A DNA stretch of 64,000 nt from Corynebacterium sanguinis (GTDB taxonomy: Bacteria > Actinomycetota > Actinomycetes > Mycobacteriales > Mycobacteriaceae), in contig NZ_CP038157.1 of assembly GCF_007641235.1 (NCBI RefSeq), positions 1,612,001 through 1,676,000 of the forward strand, given 5' to 3'. Under the pieces are notes generated by a model. It was not told the origin of the DNA and made no database searches. It saw nothing but the letters and a program-made list of their open reading frames with translations. Below, piece by piece: positions 1 through 8,989 of the stretch. The position numbers were made by a program, and so were the translations under genes. How positions within the stretch are numbered: position 1 is the stretch's first letter; each line of letters starts with the position of its first letter.

Positions 1-111
1 TTCGTCGCCGCCGTGGAAAACGGGCCGCTGTGGGCGACCCAGTTCCATCCGGAGAAGTCCGGGGAGGCGGGCTTGGCGCTGCTGCGAAACTGGGTCCGCA
101 CCCTGCGTTAG
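1..111 (+). CDS. hisH: Imidazole glycerol phosphate synthase glutaminase subunit, C-terminal end (partial)
   Basis: Only the last 36 codons are present; the gene begins outside the window. The frame reads [21 protein letters not shown] before a TAG stop. The FHPEKS block is the His and Glu part of the class I glutamine amidotransferase triad. HisH supplies ammonia to HisF for closing the imidazole ring. hisA follows 11 bases downstream in the same direction, the usual hisH-hisA order. Identification rests on this motif plus gene order. Confidence 0.9.
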   Translation, partial: FVAAVENGPLWATQFHPEKSGEAGLALLRNWVRTLR

Positions 112-122
112 ACTTGGTCGCT

Positions 123-866
123 ATGAGTTTCACACTTCTCCCCGCCGTTGACGTCGTCAACGGCCAAGCGGTGCGCCTCGACCAGGGCGAGGCCGGAACC
201 GAAAAGAGCTACGGCTCTCCTCTCGAGGCCGCCGAGCGGTGGCGCGACGAGGGAGCGCAGTGGCTGCATTTCGTGGACCTCGACGCCGCCTTCGGTCGCG
301 GCTCCAACCACGAGCTGATGGCTGAGATCACCCGAAACCTCGGCATCGCCGTGGAGCTGACGGGGGGCATTCGTGACGACGCCTCCCTCGAACGCGCCCT
401 CGCCACCGGTGCGAAGAGGGTCAACATCGGGACCGCAGCGCTGAACAACCCGCAGTGGACGGCAGACGCGATCAAGCGCCACGGCGACGCGATTGCCATC
501 GACATCGCGGTGCGCGAGGAAGACGGCCAGTGGCGCACCAAGGGCCACGGGTGGACTTCCGACGGCGGGGACCTGTGGGAGGTCGTCGAGTTTTTCGACG
601 CCGCCGGGTGCGCGCGCTTCGTGGTCACCGACGTCAGCCGAGACGGCACGCTGACCGGGCCGAACGTGGATCTGCTGCGGGATGTGTCGGCGGCAACTGA
701 CGCTTTTGTTACGGCGAGTGGCGGGGTGTCGTCGATAAGCGATGTGCTCGAGATTGCGCAGTTCGCGCAGGAGGGGATCGACTCGGTCATCATCGGTAAG
801 GCGCTCTACGAGCACAAATTCACCCTGCGCGAGGCGCTGGATGCGCTGGGACGCAGCGAGAGCTGA
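123..866 (+). CDS. hisA: HisA/PriA phosphoribosyl isomerase
   Basis: A 247-residue TIM barrel that isomerises ProFAR to PRFAR in histidine synthesis. Visible features are the N-terminal [19 protein letters not shown] strand with the catalytic Asp, the VELTGGIRD phosphate-binding loop, and a second phosphate loop near VTASGGVSS. In actinobacteria this enzyme is often the bifunctional PriA, which also serves TrpF. The sequence alone does not prove that here, because corynebacteria usually have a separate trpCF. The ATG at 123 is preferred over the longer upstream frame. A TAGACT hexamer ends 8 bases before it and could be an internal leaderless promoter. Confidence 0.93.
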   Translation: MSFTLLPAVDVVNGQAVRLDQGEAGTEKSYGSPLEAAERWRDEGAQWLHFVDLDAAFGRGSNHELMAEITRNLGIAVELTGGIRDDASLERALATGAKRVNIGTAALNNPQWTADAIKRHGDAIAIDIAVREEDGQWRTKGHGWTSDGGDLWEVVEFFDAAGCARFVVTDVSRDGTLTGPNVDLLRDVSAATDAFVTASGGVSSISDVLEIAQFAQEGIDSVIIGKALYEHKFTLREALDALGRSES

Positions 867-898
867 TACCGCGGCGTTTTCTTATAAGGAGTTTCGAG

Positions 899-904
899 TA
901 AAGT
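899..904 (+). promoter_or_regulatory. Candidate -10 hexamer for leaderless impA
   Basis: TAAAGT ends six bases before the impA ATG at 911 and no Shine-Dalgarno sequence fits between. This matches the corynebacterial TANNNT -10 and a transcript starting at or next to the start codon. Confidence 0.5.
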
Positions 905-910
905 AGCGAT

Positions 911-1702
911 ATGGATAGCAACGAGCACTACCTCGAGATCGCGGAGTCGGTCGTGGACGAGGCGCGCGAGCTATTCATCTCCCACCTCGGCGCGGCGCCG
1001 GCGCTTTTCAAGGCGTCCGGGGACTTCGCGACGGAGGCGGATCTCGCGATTGAAAAGCTCATGCGGTCCCGGCTGACCCGGGAGACCGGGATCCCCGTCT
1101 ACGGCGAGGAACAGGGCGGCGACCTCAACTCGTCGGCGTGCTGGGTAGTCGACCCCATCGACGGCACCTCGAACTACTCATCCGGCAACCCGAACTGTTC
1201 GATTCTGGTCTCGCTGATTCTGAACGGGCAGCCGGTGGTTGCCGTGACCGATATTCCGCTGATGAATATGCGGCTGACCGGGGTGGATGGCTCGCCGGTG
1301 TACCTCAACGGCCAGGAGCTGCCGCCGATTGGCACGGACACGACCGCCGCGTCGCAGGTCGGGGTGGGCTCGGTGCGCTCGCCCGACTCCGAGCGCTTTC
1401 CAGCGGACGTGCGCCTGAACATGATCGCGACGCTGGCCGACACCGACTTGCGGCCACGTATCTCCGGGTCGGTGGGCGTGGACTTCGCGTTCGTTGCCCA
1501 GGGCATTTATCAGGCGGCGGTGAGTTTCTCGCCGCACCTGTGGGACAATTCCGCGGGCATTTTGCTGTCGCGCTGCGCGGGTGCTGTGGTGACCGGACCG
1601 GACGGGGAGCCGTGGACGATGGACGCCGTCGGAGTGATCGCTGGCACGCGCAGAGCGCACAAGATTGCGCTGAGCACGATGCGATCCGTTTCCTCTAAGT
1701 GA
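911..1702 (+). CDS. impA: Inositol monophosphatase family protein (ImpA)
   Basis: A 263-residue metal-dependent phosphatase of the IMPase fold. Diagnostic motifs are [19 protein letters not shown] (metal-binding Glu) and [12 protein letters not shown] (the DPIDGT metal motif); the C-terminal [10 protein letters not shown] block supplies the third metal ligand Asp. It lies between hisA and hisF as impA does in other corynebacteria. The substrate is not readable from sequence: inositol phosphate or histidinol phosphate are both possible for this family. It starts at ATG 911, six bases after a TAAAGT hexamer, suggesting its own leaderless transcript within the his cluster. Confidence 0.88.
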   Translation: MDSNEHYLEIAESVVDEARELFISHLGAAPALFKASGDFATEADLAIEKLMRSRLTRETGIPVYGEEQGGDLNSSACWVVDPIDGTSNYSSGNPNCSILVSLILNGQPVVAVTDIPLMNMRLTGVDGSPVYLNGQELPPIGTDTTAASQVGVGSVRSPDSERFPADVRLNMIATLADTDLRPRISGSVGVDFAFVAQGIYQAAVSFSPHLWDNSAGILLSRCAGAVVTGPDGEPWTMDAVGVIAGTRRAHKIALSTMRSVSSK

Positions 1703-1709
1703 AAGGGCA

Positions 1710-2492
1710 ATGTCAAAGATGGGTGTCGCGATACGGGTTATTCCCTGCCTCGATGTGGATAACGGCCGCGTGGTCAAGGGGGTCAACTTTGAGAACCTGT
1801 GTGACGCGGGCGACCCCGTCGAGCTGGCCAAGCGCTACGGCGAGGAGGGCGCGGACGAGCTGACGTTCCTCGATGTCACCGCGTCGACAGCTGGCCGCGG
1901 GACCATGCTCGACGTCGTGCGGCGCACCGCGGAGCAGGTCTTCATCCCGCTCACCGTGGGTGGGGGAGTGCGCTCGGTTGACGACGTCCGGGAGCTGCTG
2001 CGCGCCGGCGCCGACAAGGTCAGCGTCAACACCGCGGCGATCGCCAACCCCGGCCTGATCCGCGAGCTTGCCGAGCGCTTCGGCGCCCAGTGCGTTGTGC
2101 TGTCCGTCGACGCGCGGTGCGTGCCGGAGGGTGGGACGCCCCAGCCCTCCGGTTTTGAAGTGACGACGCACGGTGGCACCCGCTCGGCGGGCATCGACGC
2201 GATCGAGTGGGCGCGCCGGGGCGAGGAGCTCGGAGCGGGTGAGATCCTGCTCAACTCGATGGACGGCGACGGCACCAAGGCGGGCTTTGACATCGGGCTC
2301 ATTGAGAAGGTGCGTGCGGCGGTGACCGTTCCCGTGATCGCTTCCGGAGGTGCCGGCGAGGCGGCGCATTTCCCGCCCGCTGTTTCGGCTGGTGCTGACG
2401 CGGTGCTGGCGGCGTCGATTTTCCACTTTGGCGAGGTTTCCATTTCGTCGGTGAAGGATTCGTTGCGCGCTGCTGGGCGGGATGTCCGGTGA
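1710..2492 (+). CDS. hisF: Imidazole glycerol phosphate synthase cyclase subunit
   Basis: A 260-residue TIM barrel cyclase that uses ammonia from HisH to convert PRFAR to IGP and AICAR. The frame shows [20 protein letters not shown] with the catalytic Asp, [10 protein letters not shown], the [11 protein letters not shown] loop, and [16 protein letters not shown] with the second catalytic Asp. A GAAAGGG ribosome site lies just before ATG 1710; the ATG at 1719 would give a product starting MGVAIRV, closer to the usual N-terminus. Its stop overlaps the hisI start by four bases (GTGA), implying coupled translation. Confidence 0.95.
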   Translation: MSKMGVAIRVIPCLDVDNGRVVKGVNFENLCDAGDPVELAKRYGEEGADELTFLDVTASTAGRGTMLDVVRRTAEQVFIPLTVGGGVRSVDDVRELLRAGADKVSVNTAAIANPGLIRELAERFGAQCVVLSVDARCVPEGGTPQPSGFEVTTHGGTRSAGIDAIEWARRGEELGAGEILLNSMDGDGTKAGFDIGLIEKVRAAVTVPVIASGGAGEAAHFPPAVSAGADAVLAASIFHFGEVSISSVKDSLRAAGRDVR

Positions 2493-2842
2493 CGAACCCC
2501 GCCGAGTACACTCTCGACCCCGCGATTGCGGCGCGGCTAAAGCGCAACAGTGCAGGTCTTGTGCCCGCGATCGTTCAGGCTCACGGCACCGGGGAGGTGC
2601 TCATGATGGCCTGGATGGATGATCACGCGCTGGCCCACACCCTGGCTACGCGCCAGGGCACGTACTATTCGCGGTCGCGAGACGAATACTGGATCAAGGG
2701 TCTGACCTCGGGAAATACGCAGGAAGTAACCGGGGTGCGCCTCGACTGCGACGGGGACACCCTGCTTGTCACCGTCAAGCAGGTCGGCGGGGCGTGCCAC
2801 ACGGGGGACCGGACTTGTTTTGACGCCGACGCGTTGTTGTGA
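2489..2842 (+). CDS. hisI: Phosphoribosyl-AMP cyclohydrolase
   Basis: A 117-residue enzyme that opens the adenine ring of PR-AMP, the third step of histidine synthesis. It has the [10 protein letters not shown] segment, the [11 protein letters not shown] strand, the metal site [12 protein letters not shown] and the C-terminal [12 protein letters not shown], whose Cys and His ligands bind zinc. There is no HisE (pyrophosphohydrolase) domain, as expected in actinobacteria where hisE is separate. GTG start at 2489 overlaps the hisF stop. This is the last gene of the his cluster before the repeat region. Confidence 0.95.
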   Translation: MTNPAEYTLDPAIAARLKRNSAGLVPAIVQAHGTGEVLMMAWMDDHALAHTLATRQGTYYSRSRDEYWIKGLTSGNTQEVTGVRLDCDGDTLLVTVKQVGGACHTGDRTCFDADALL

Positions 2843-2860
2843 GGTGCGTTGTGGGTCTCG

Positions 2861-3137
2861 TTGAGGTCCAGTTGCTATACCTCAGCGGTTTTCGTGTCAC
2901 ATGCGTAACAGGTGACCTGGGCTTTTGTGTGGGGCGGTGCGCTCAGGTCTAGTAGCTATACTTCAGCGGTGTGGGTGCCACACGCGTCACAGGTGTGCTG
3001 GGCTTTTGTGTGGAGCGGTGCGTTGAGGTCTAGTGGCCATACCCCAACGGTGTAGGTGCCACATGTGTAACAGGTGACCTGCGCTTTTCCGCAGCGCCAG
3101 GTGCTGAGGTCTAGCTCCTATACCTCAGCAACAAAAC
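2861..3137. repeat. 81-bp tandem repeat, about 3.4 copies
   Basis: Copies begin at about 2861, 2942, 3023 and 3104; the shared AGGTC block starts at 2864, 2945, 3026 and 3107, an exact 81-base period. The last copy is truncated where it meets the small minus-strand gene. Each copy starts with an arm such as GCTGAGGT paired about 11 bases later with ACCTCAGC. In the third copy the arms are GTTGAGGT and ACCCCAAC, so the outer pairs changed together. A second short inverted repeat (GTCAC/GTGAC) lies in the middle. All frames contain stops, so the repeat is noncoding. It fills the 295-base gap between hisI and the next gene. Confidence 0.85.
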
Positions 3138-3359
3138 CTAACCCGCCTTAAACGAGTACCGACCCGTCAAGCCGTTGTAAATAATTACGGAGTAGCTCTG
3201 CCCTGCGGCTTCCGCGCCATCCACCAAAGTCTTGAGCTCCTGCGCGTTGAAGTAGCGGCTCAGCCCCAGATACAGCAGCAGCAGAAGGAACATCCCCACT
3301 GCAAGAATTGCTCCGACCACTGCCCACGTCGATGGAGTGGACCTGTCTACCTCTGTCAT
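3138..3359 (-). CDS. Small single-span membrane protein, unknown function
   Basis: A 73-residue product if translation begins at ATG 3359 (MTEVDRST); a TTG start 39 bases upstream would add 13 residues. After a short polar N-terminus there is one strong membrane helix (about residues 13-31, AVVGAILAVGMFLLLLLYLG), then a soluble C-terminal segment of about 40 residues ending in YNGLTGRYSFKAG. I do not recognise the family. It stands alone between a noncoding repeat and a leaderless gene on the other strand. It could be a spurious open frame, but the clean hydrophobic helix argues for a real gene. Confidence 0.55.
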   Translation of the reverse strand: MTEVDRSTPSTWAVVGAILAVGMFLLLLLYLGLSRYFNAQELKTLVDGAEAAGQSYSVIIYNGLTGRYSFKAG

Positions 3360-3485
3360 TTGAATCAGAAACTCCCTTCCAACGGCCCCGCCACTCAACC
3401 GGCGGGCCTTACTCGCACGCTATCAAAGCGCGCTCAACCTCGTAAGCCCAACAAACCTGCACACATCACCTCCCGGCCCCTGCTC

Positions 3486-3491
3486 TAGGAT
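3486..3491 (+). promoter_or_regulatory. Candidate -10 hexamer for the trp-associated membrane gene
   Basis: TAGGAT ends seven bases before ATG 3499, with no ribosome binding site between, so a leaderless transcript is likely. Confidence 0.5.
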
Positions 3492-3498
3492 CAAGCAC

Positions 3499-4179
3499 AT
3501 GGCACAGCAAACAGCGGATAGGGGCGCCTCGCGCATTGGCGCAGCCGGCATCGGCGTGGGCGGGATCATCGTGGCGGCGTTTAGCCGCGCGCCGTGGATG
3601 CAGGTCAGCTACTTCGATGACCGCGTCGGCGGCGGGGTCCGCGCGCTGTCGGGGGCGCAGTGGTCCACCGAAGCCTCGGCGGTTGCGCTTCTTCTGCTGG
3701 CCGCTGCAGTCGCCGCGCTTGCTTTACGACGCCTCCCCCGACGCATCATCGGCGCAATCGCGGCCGTCGCCGCCGTGGGCGCGGCACTATCTCCGCTGAA
3801 CCTCCTTGTTTCCGGCGCGGACCCCGAGCGGGTGCGCGCCCTGCTTACCGCCGGCGCCGAGGAGGCGCAGGCGCGCGAGGGCACGATCTCTGCCATGGCG
3901 GAGATAACCTCCATCCAGGTCAACCCCGCCTACCTGGTGTTGACGCTGCTCGGTTTTCTGCTCGCCGCGGCGGGCGGGGCGGTGGTGGCGGCGCGCCCCG
4001 GTGTGGATTCCGCGAAGCTGAACAAGTACGAAACCGAGGCGGTGCGCAGGCAGAAGATCGGTTCCGATCTCGAGGAGAACCCGGATTCGGGCAGGGTGTT
4101 GTGGGATGCGTTGGACGCGGACATCGACCCGACGGATCCGGCCGGTGGTGTTGGGGAGGGCGTCGATAAGCGGCGCTAG
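3499..4179 (+). CDS. Trp-region conserved membrane protein (TIGR02234-like)
   Basis: A 226-residue membrane protein with four probable membrane spans: about residues 10-30, 54-74, 78-98 and 146-168. The cytoplasmic C-terminal tail is charged and contains WDALDADIDPT. In actinobacteria this family sits between hisI and trpC and is named for that position; the biochemical role is unknown. Here it keeps that position, 68 bases upstream of the TrpC-like gene. Its start is set by ATG 3499 right after a TAGGAT hexamer. Confidence 0.8.
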   Translation: MAQQTADRGASRIGAAGIGVGGIIVAAFSRAPWMQVSYFDDRVGGGVRALSGAQWSTEASAVALLLLAAAVAALALRRLPRRIIGAIAAVAAVGAALSPLNLLVSGADPERVRALLTAGAEEAQAREGTISAMAEITSIQVNPAYLVLTLLGFLLAAAGGAVVAARPGVDSAKLNKYETEAVRRQKIGSDLEENPDSGRVLWDALDADIDPTDPAGGVGEGVDKRR

Positions 4180-4246
4180 CGTGCGCCCGATTTTTTGTCG
4201 GCGCGCTTGGGCGGTTACCCTTATGCGCAGCGGAAGGGAGACGGTT

Positions 4247-5074
4247 ATGCATACGGCAAAAGTCGCGAACGGCGTTGTCGCCGCCGTGTTGCGTGACGTC
4301 GAAAAGCGTGAAGCCGTCGTCCCTTTTCAAGACATCAAGGCGCGCTCGCGGGAGATGGAGCCGACCCGTGATGTGCGCGCCGCGCTGTTGCGCCACGGTT
4401 GCGGGGTGATCGTCGAGATCAAGCGCAACTCGCCCGTCTTCGGCCCGACGGCCCCGTTCGCCCAGAGCGAAACCCCGGTCGAGGACGTGGCCCGCGCGAT
4501 CGAGGCCGGCGGCGCGCATCTTATCGCCTGCCAGACCGAGCGGCTGCGTTTCGACGGCTCCCTGACCGACATGGCGAACGCCCGCGACGCCGTGGACCTT
4601 CCCATGGTGTGCCGCGATGTGATCGTCGACCCGTACCAGATCCACGAGGCCCGCTGTTTTGGCGCCGACATGATCCCCTTACAGGTAGGCATCCTCGACC
4701 AAAACCGGCTCGAGGCGCTGATAGACCGCGCGGAGTCCTTAGGCATGGTGGTGATGGCGGAAGTACGCACCGGCGAGGAGGCCGACCGGGCGCTGTGCGC
4801 CGGCGCCACCGTCATCGCCGTGAACTCCTGGACCTTCGATACCAACTCCCTCAACCCCGCTGCTTTCGCTGAGATTGCACCGGGGTTGCCGTCTGCTGTG
4901 ATCAAGATCAGCCTCGGCGGGGTGCGCACCGCCCGCGATCTCATCGACGCCGCCTCTTCCGGCGCCGACGCCGTCTTGGCTGCTGAGGCTGTGATGAGCT
5001 CCGACGATGTCACCGCAGCGACGCGCCGGCTCGCGGCAGCGGGCCAGCACCCGGCCTGCCCCTCGCGCAGCTAA
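4247..5074 (+). CDS. Indole-3-glycerol phosphate synthase-like protein (TrpC paralogue with altered active site)
   Basis: A 275-residue TIM barrel of the IGPS family. Conserved parts are [10 protein letters not shown] (E57, K59), the F-x-GS block (RFDGSL), [11 protein letters not shown] and MAEV (E172). However, residues needed for catalysis in known IGPS enzymes differ. The RKD motif is CRD, giving Arg123 in place of the catalytic Lys. NNR is NSW (193-195). The SESGI motif reads SLGGV, losing its Glu. Corynebacteria usually carry an active trpCF in the trp operon elsewhere, so this copy may be a paralogue with weak or different activity; that is inference. It starts at ATG 4247 behind GAAGGGAG rather than the longer upstream frame. 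Confidence 0.8.
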   Translation: MHTAKVANGVVAAVLRDVEKREAVVPFQDIKARSREMEPTRDVRAALLRHGCGVIVEIKRNSPVFGPTAPFAQSETPVEDVARAIEAGGAHLIACQTERLRFDGSLTDMANARDAVDLPMVCRDVIVDPYQIHEARCFGADMIPLQVGILDQNRLEALIDRAESLGMVVMAEVRTGEEADRALCAGATVIAVNSWTFDTNSLNPAAFAEIAPGLPSAVIKISLGGVRTARDLIDAASSGADAVLAAEAVMSSDDVTAATRRLAAAGQHPACPSRS

Positions 5075-5117
5075 CCGCGTTTCCGTTTCCCCTTTGGCCA
5101 CCGAGTCGGGCACACTA

Positions 5118-6089
5118 ATGGGCGTGGAAACCATGATCCTGGCCAACATCCCTTCGCCGCCGCAGGGCGTCTGGCACATCGGGCCTGTGCCCATCCGTGC
5201 CTACTCGCTGTGCATCATCACCGGCATCATCATCGCCCTGTGGCTGACGCTGAAGCGCTACAAGGCGAGGGGCGGGGACCCGGACGTGGTGTGGGACGCG
5301 GCGATCGTCGCAATCCCAGCCGGAATTATCGGCGGGCGCCTCTATCACGTGATCACGGACTACGACAAGTACTTCGGCCCGGGGCGCGATCCGTGGCAGG
5401 CGTTCAACGTCGCCGGCGGCGGCCTGGGCATCCTCGGCGCGGTGGCGTTGGGCACGCTCGCGGTGTGGGCGCTGTTTCGCTACAAGAAGGTCCCGCTCGC
5501 GCCGTTTGCCGACGCGGTCGCGCCGACGATCATTCTCGCGCAGGCCATTGGCAGGCTCGGCAACTGGTTCAACCAGGAGCTTTACGGCCGGCCGACGGAC
5601 GTGCCGTGGGCGCTGGACATTTACTACCGCGTGGACGAGGCCGGTAACTACGCCCCGCTGACCGGCCGCTCCACCGGCGAGATCGTGGCCAGCGTGCACC
5701 CCACGTTCCTCTACGAGCTGGTGTGGAACCTCGCCGTGTTCGCCTTCCTGCTCTGGGCCGAGCGGGCCTGGCGCCTCGGCCACGGCCGCGTGTTCGCCTT
5801 CTACCTGGCCGGCTACGCCCTGGGGCGCTTTTTCGTCGAGCTCATGCGTGCCGACGAGGCCAACCTCATCCTGGGGCTACGCGTGAACACGTGGGTGTCC
5901 GGAATCCTCTTCGTCGTCGCGCTGATTATCTTCCTGCGGCTGCCGCGGGGGCAGGAAACGCCCGACGAGGTTGACCCCCGCAACGACCGGGAGGGAGAGC
6001 CGGCCAGCGCCGATTCCGACTCAGCGAACCTGCCCGCGACGCGGTACGGTGGGGAAGCGCACGACGGCTCTAAGCCGCGCACTTATTGA
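5118..6089 (+). CDS. lgt: Prolipoprotein diacylglyceryl transferase
   Basis: A 323-residue inner-membrane enzyme that moves diacylglyceryl from phosphatidylglycerol to the lipobox cysteine of lipoproteins. It has about seven membrane spans, the YHVITDY segment and the signature [18 protein letters not shown] near residues 150-165. The C-terminal 45 residues are a charged acidic tail ([16 protein letters not shown]) beyond the catalytic core, as in other actinobacterial Lgt proteins. ATG 5133 is an alternative start. It follows the TrpC-like gene and precedes pyk. The lipoproteins at 20309 and 40735 would be substrates. Confidence 0.93.
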   Translation: MGVETMILANIPSPPQGVWHIGPVPIRAYSLCIITGIIIALWLTLKRYKARGGDPDVVWDAAIVAIPAGIIGGRLYHVITDYDKYFGPGRDPWQAFNVAGGGLGILGAVALGTLAVWALFRYKKVPLAPFADAVAPTIILAQAIGRLGNWFNQELYGRPTDVPWALDIYYRVDEAGNYAPLTGRSTGEIVASVHPTFLYELVWNLAVFAFLLWAERAWRLGHGRVFAFYLAGYALGRFFVELMRADEANLILGLRVNTWVSGILFVVALIIFLRLPRGQETPDEVDPRNDREGEPASADSDSANLPATRYGGEAHDGSKPRTY

Positions 6090-6114
6090 ACCTCGAGCGA
6101 AGCTGGTGCACGAA

Positions 6115-7536
6115 GTGGATAGAAGAACCAAAATTGTTTGTACGCTTGGCCCAGCCGTGGCCAGCAAGGAAGCTATCGTCGGTCTTGTCCGTGATGGAAT
6201 GAACGTCGCTCGCCTCAACTTCTCCCACGGCGACCACGCGGACCACGAACGCAACTACCGGTGGGTGCGCGAGGCCACCGACGAAACCGGCCACGCGGTC
6301 GGGATCCTCGCCGATTTACAGGGCCCGAAGATCCGCCTCGGCCGCTTCGAGGAGGGCTCCACGCAGTGGGATACCGGAGAAGAAGTCCGCATCACCGTTG
6401 AGGACGTCGTGGGCACACACGACCGCGTCTCCACCACGTACAAGCAGCTCGCGGAGGACGCGAAGCCGGGCGATCGCCTGCTTGTCGACGACGGCAAGGT
6501 CGCACTCGTGGTCACCGAGGTCGATGGCAACGACGTCGTCGCCCGCGTCACCGAGGGCGGGCCGGTGTCCAACAACAAGGGTGTGTCCCTTCCGGGGATG
6601 AACATCTCCGTCCCGGCGCTGAGCGAGAAAGACATCGACGATCTCAAGTTCGCGCTCAACCTGGGCGTCGATTTCATCGCGCTGTCGTTCGTGCGTTCGC
6701 CGTCCGATGTCGACCTCGTGCACGAGGTGATGGACGAGGTGGGTCGTCGCGTGCCGGTGATTGCGAAACTGGAAAAGCCCGAGGCTGTCGACGCGCTCGA
6801 GTCCATCATTCTGGCGTTTGACGCGGTGATGGTGGCGCGCGGCGACTTGGGCGTGGAGATCCCGCTCGAGCAGGTGCCGCTCGTGCAAAAGCGCGTAATC
6901 CAGATCGCGCGCGAGAACGCGAAGCCGGTGATCGTCGCTACGCAGATGCTCGACTCGATGATTGAGAATTCCCGCCCGACTCGCGCGGAGGCCTCCGACG
7001 TGGCGAACGCCGTGCTCGATGGGGCAGATGCGGTGATGCTGTCCGGCGAGACCTCCGTCGGTGTTGACCCGCACAACGTCGTGCGCACGATGAGCCGCAT
7101 CGTGCGGGTAGCGGAGTCGATGGGCACCGTCCCACCGCTCAACCACATCCCGCGCACCAAGCGCGGCGTGATCGCGTACTCCGCGCACGACATCGCAACG
7201 CGCCTGAACGCGCGCGCGATCGTGACGTTTACCAAGTCCGGCGACACCGCGCGCCGCGTCGCTCGCCTGCACCCGGACCACCCGTTGCTGGTATTCACCC
7301 CGGTGCAGCAGGTGCGCTCGCAGTTGGCGCTGACGTGGGGCGCGGAGACCTTCTTGTGCCCGCAGACCAACGGCACTGATGAGATGGTCCGGTTGGTCGA
7401 CGAGTACCTGCTCAGCATCGGAACCTACAGCAAGGGCGACACGATGGTGATCGTCGCCGGCACCCCGCCCGGAGTCAGTGGCACGACGAACACGATCCAC
7501 GTCCACCAACTGGGCGAGGACACGCGCAACCCGTAG
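6115..7536 (+). CDS. pyk: Pyruvate kinase
   Basis: A 473-residue enzyme converting phosphoenolpyruvate and ADP to pyruvate and ATP. Motifs run from RRTKIVCTLGPAVAS at the N-terminus through ARLNFSHGDH, the catalytic KLEKPEAVDAL, the MVARGDLGVEI metal-binding segment and MLDSMIENSRPTRAE. The B domain lies between (VSLPGMNISVPALSEKD). GTG 6115 is chosen because it gives the family N-terminus (MDRRTKI); the open frame upstream overlaps the lgt tail. A strong hairpin follows 24 bases after the stop. Confidence 0.95.
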   Translation: MDRRTKIVCTLGPAVASKEAIVGLVRDGMNVARLNFSHGDHADHERNYRWVREATDETGHAVGILADLQGPKIRLGRFEEGSTQWDTGEEVRITVEDVVGTHDRVSTTYKQLAEDAKPGDRLLVDDGKVALVVTEVDGNDVVARVTEGGPVSNNKGVSLPGMNISVPALSEKDIDDLKFALNLGVDFIALSFVRSPSDVDLVHEVMDEVGRRVPVIAKLEKPEAVDALESIILAFDAVMVARGDLGVEIPLEQVPLVQKRVIQIARENAKPVIVATQMLDSMIENSRPTRAEASDVANAVLDGADAVMLSGETSVGVDPHNVVRTMSRIVRVAESMGTVPPLNHIPRTKRGVIAYSAHDIATRLNARAIVTFTKSGDTARRVARLHPDHPLLVFTPVQQVRSQLALTWGAETFLCPQTNGTDEMVRLVDEYLLSIGTYSKGDTMVIVAGTPPGVSGTTNTIHVHQLGEDTRNP

Positions 7537-7560
7537 CGGGCGATTGCGCACCATAAACAA

Positions 7561-7591
7561 AGTTCCCGGCACCCATCAGGGGCCGGGAACT
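7561..7591. terminator. Bidirectional terminator between pyk and the alcohol dehydrogenase
   Basis: AGTTCCCGGC (7561-7570) pairs perfectly with GCCGGGAACT (7582-7591). The minus-strand exit is T-rich (TTTGTTT), so it serves the dehydrogenase best and probably also ends pyk. Confidence 0.85.
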
Positions 7592-7612
7592 ATTCACGTC
7601 GGATGAAGGGCG

Positions 7613-8794
7613 TTATCCAGCGACGGGGTCGAGGACGACCTTGATGCAGTTGTCCTCCTTGTCGCGGAACTTCTTGTACGCCTCTGGAGCTTCGGACAGC
7701 GGCACGCGGTGGGTTACTAGGTCATCGACACCGAGCGGATCGGAAGGATCCTCGACCAGCGGCATGAGGTCGGAGATCCACTTCTTCACGTTGCACTGGC
7801 CCATGCGCATCTGAATCTGCTTATCAAAAAGGGTCAGCAGTGGCATCGGGCTGGCCGCGCCGCCGTAGACTCCGCTGATGGAAATCGTGCCACCGCGGCG
7901 GACGAGGTCGATGGCCTCGTGCAAAGCGCTGAGGCGATCGACTCCTGCGGTCTCCATGACCTTCTGCGCCGCGGCGTCCGGAAGGAAACCGGCGGCGGTC
8001 TGAATGGCACCGCCGACGGGTGATCCGTGTGCCTCCATCCCCACGGCATCAAGCACCGCATCGGGGCCGCGGCCGTCGGTCATGTCTCGCAGCTCGGCGA
8101 CAGTCTCATCACCGCCGGCGAATACCTCGATGCCGTGGCGTGCGGCCATCTCGCGGCGCTCCGCGACGGGGTCAATTCCGAACACGCGCGCACCCATGTG
8201 GCGTGCCATGCGAGCTGCCATCTGGCCGATCGGGCCAAGGCCGTACACGGCGATGGTGTCGCCCTCGCCCACGTCGGCGTACTTAACGCCCTGCCACGCG
8301 GTCGGCAGCACGTCGCTGAGGAACACGTAGCGGTGATCCTCAAGTTCGTTGCCCACCTTGATGGCGCCGAAGTCGGCGTGCGGCACGCGCAGGTATTGGG
8401 CCTGGCCGCCGGGGACGGAACCGTAAAGCTCGGAGAAGCCGAGCAGGGAGGCGCCGGAGCCCTTCTCGGTGACCTGGGTGGTTTCGCACTGGGAGTACAG
8501 GCTGTGGTCACACATCCAGCAGTGACCGCAGGAGATGTTAAACGGCACGACGATGCGGTCGCCGACTTTCAGGCCGGACGCGGAGCCGGCCTCGACGACG
8601 CGGCCCATCGGCTCGTGGCCCATGATGTCGCCCTCGTTCATGTACGGGGCCAAAACGGAGATGAGGTGGAGGTCGGAGCCGCATACGCCGCTCGAGGTGA
8701 CCTCAATTATCGCGTCAGTGGGTTTCTCAATCGTGGGGTCGTCGACTGTTTCAACTGAGACTTTACCGGCCCCTTGCCACGTCAGTGCTTTCAT
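7613..8794 (-). CDS. Zinc-dependent alcohol dehydrogenase, formaldehyde dehydrogenase-like
   Basis: A 393-residue medium-chain dehydrogenase. The catalytic zinc site is Cys38 (GVCGSD) with His60-Glu61 in MGHEPMGRVVEAG. The structural zinc site is the four-Cys cluster at 89, 92, 95 and 103 (CGHCWMCDHSLYSQC). The NAD fold starts with VYGLGPIGQMAARMA. Length and the long C-terminal half match the glutathione-independent formaldehyde dehydrogenase-like branch rather than the shorter AdhA type; the true substrate is unknown. The ribosome site is GAGAGGA before ATG 8794. An upstream TGAAAATGATT element could be a Zur half site. Confidence 0.88.
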   Translation of the reverse strand: MKALTWQGAGKVSVETVDDPTIEKPTDAIIEVTSSGVCGSDLHLISVLAPYMNEGDIMGHEPMGRVVEAGSASGLKVGDRIVVPFNISCGHCWMCDHSLYSQCETTQVTEKGSGASLLGFSELYGSVPGGQAQYLRVPHADFGAIKVGNELEDHRYVFLSDVLPTAWQGVKYADVGEGDTIAVYGLGPIGQMAARMARHMGARVFGIDPVAERREMAARHGIEVFAGGDETVAELRDMTDGRGPDAVLDAVGMEAHGSPVGGAIQTAAGFLPDAAAQKVMETAGVDRLSALHEAIDLVRRGGTISISGVYGGAASPMPLLTLFDKQIQMRMGQCNVKKWISDLMPLVEDPSDPLGVDDLVTHRVPLSEAPEAYKKFRDKEDNCIKVVLDPVAG

Positions 8795-8886
8795 GTGTTA
8801 ATCCTCTCGTCGTTTGCGGAGCACGAGGTCGGCGCGCTCACTGGGTACGTGAATCACGATACGCCTCATGTGCGTGACGTGTCAGT

Positions 8887-8897
8887 AATCATTTTCA
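8887..8897 (-). promoter_or_regulatory. Zur/Fur-like half site upstream of the zinc dehydrogenase
   Basis: The minus strand reads TGAAAATGATT, one full half of the actinobacterial Zur/Fur-type palindrome; the other half is degraded (ACTGA). It lies about 95 bases before the dehydrogenase start and overlaps a possible -35 TTGAAA. Zinc-regulated alcohol dehydrogenase genes are known in corynebacteria, but this site is a weak match. Confidence 0.25.
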
Positions 8898-8989
8898 ATT
8901 AGGGGGACTAAACGCACTGGCTGAGGTATTTTCGCATTTCAGCGGTCCCTTTAAAGTTTCAAGAAATTTTGGCTAAGCGTCGGTACATG

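Noticed and set aside
6316..7572. 418-residue minus-strand open frame
   Set aside because: Antisense to pyk, with no recognisable domain.
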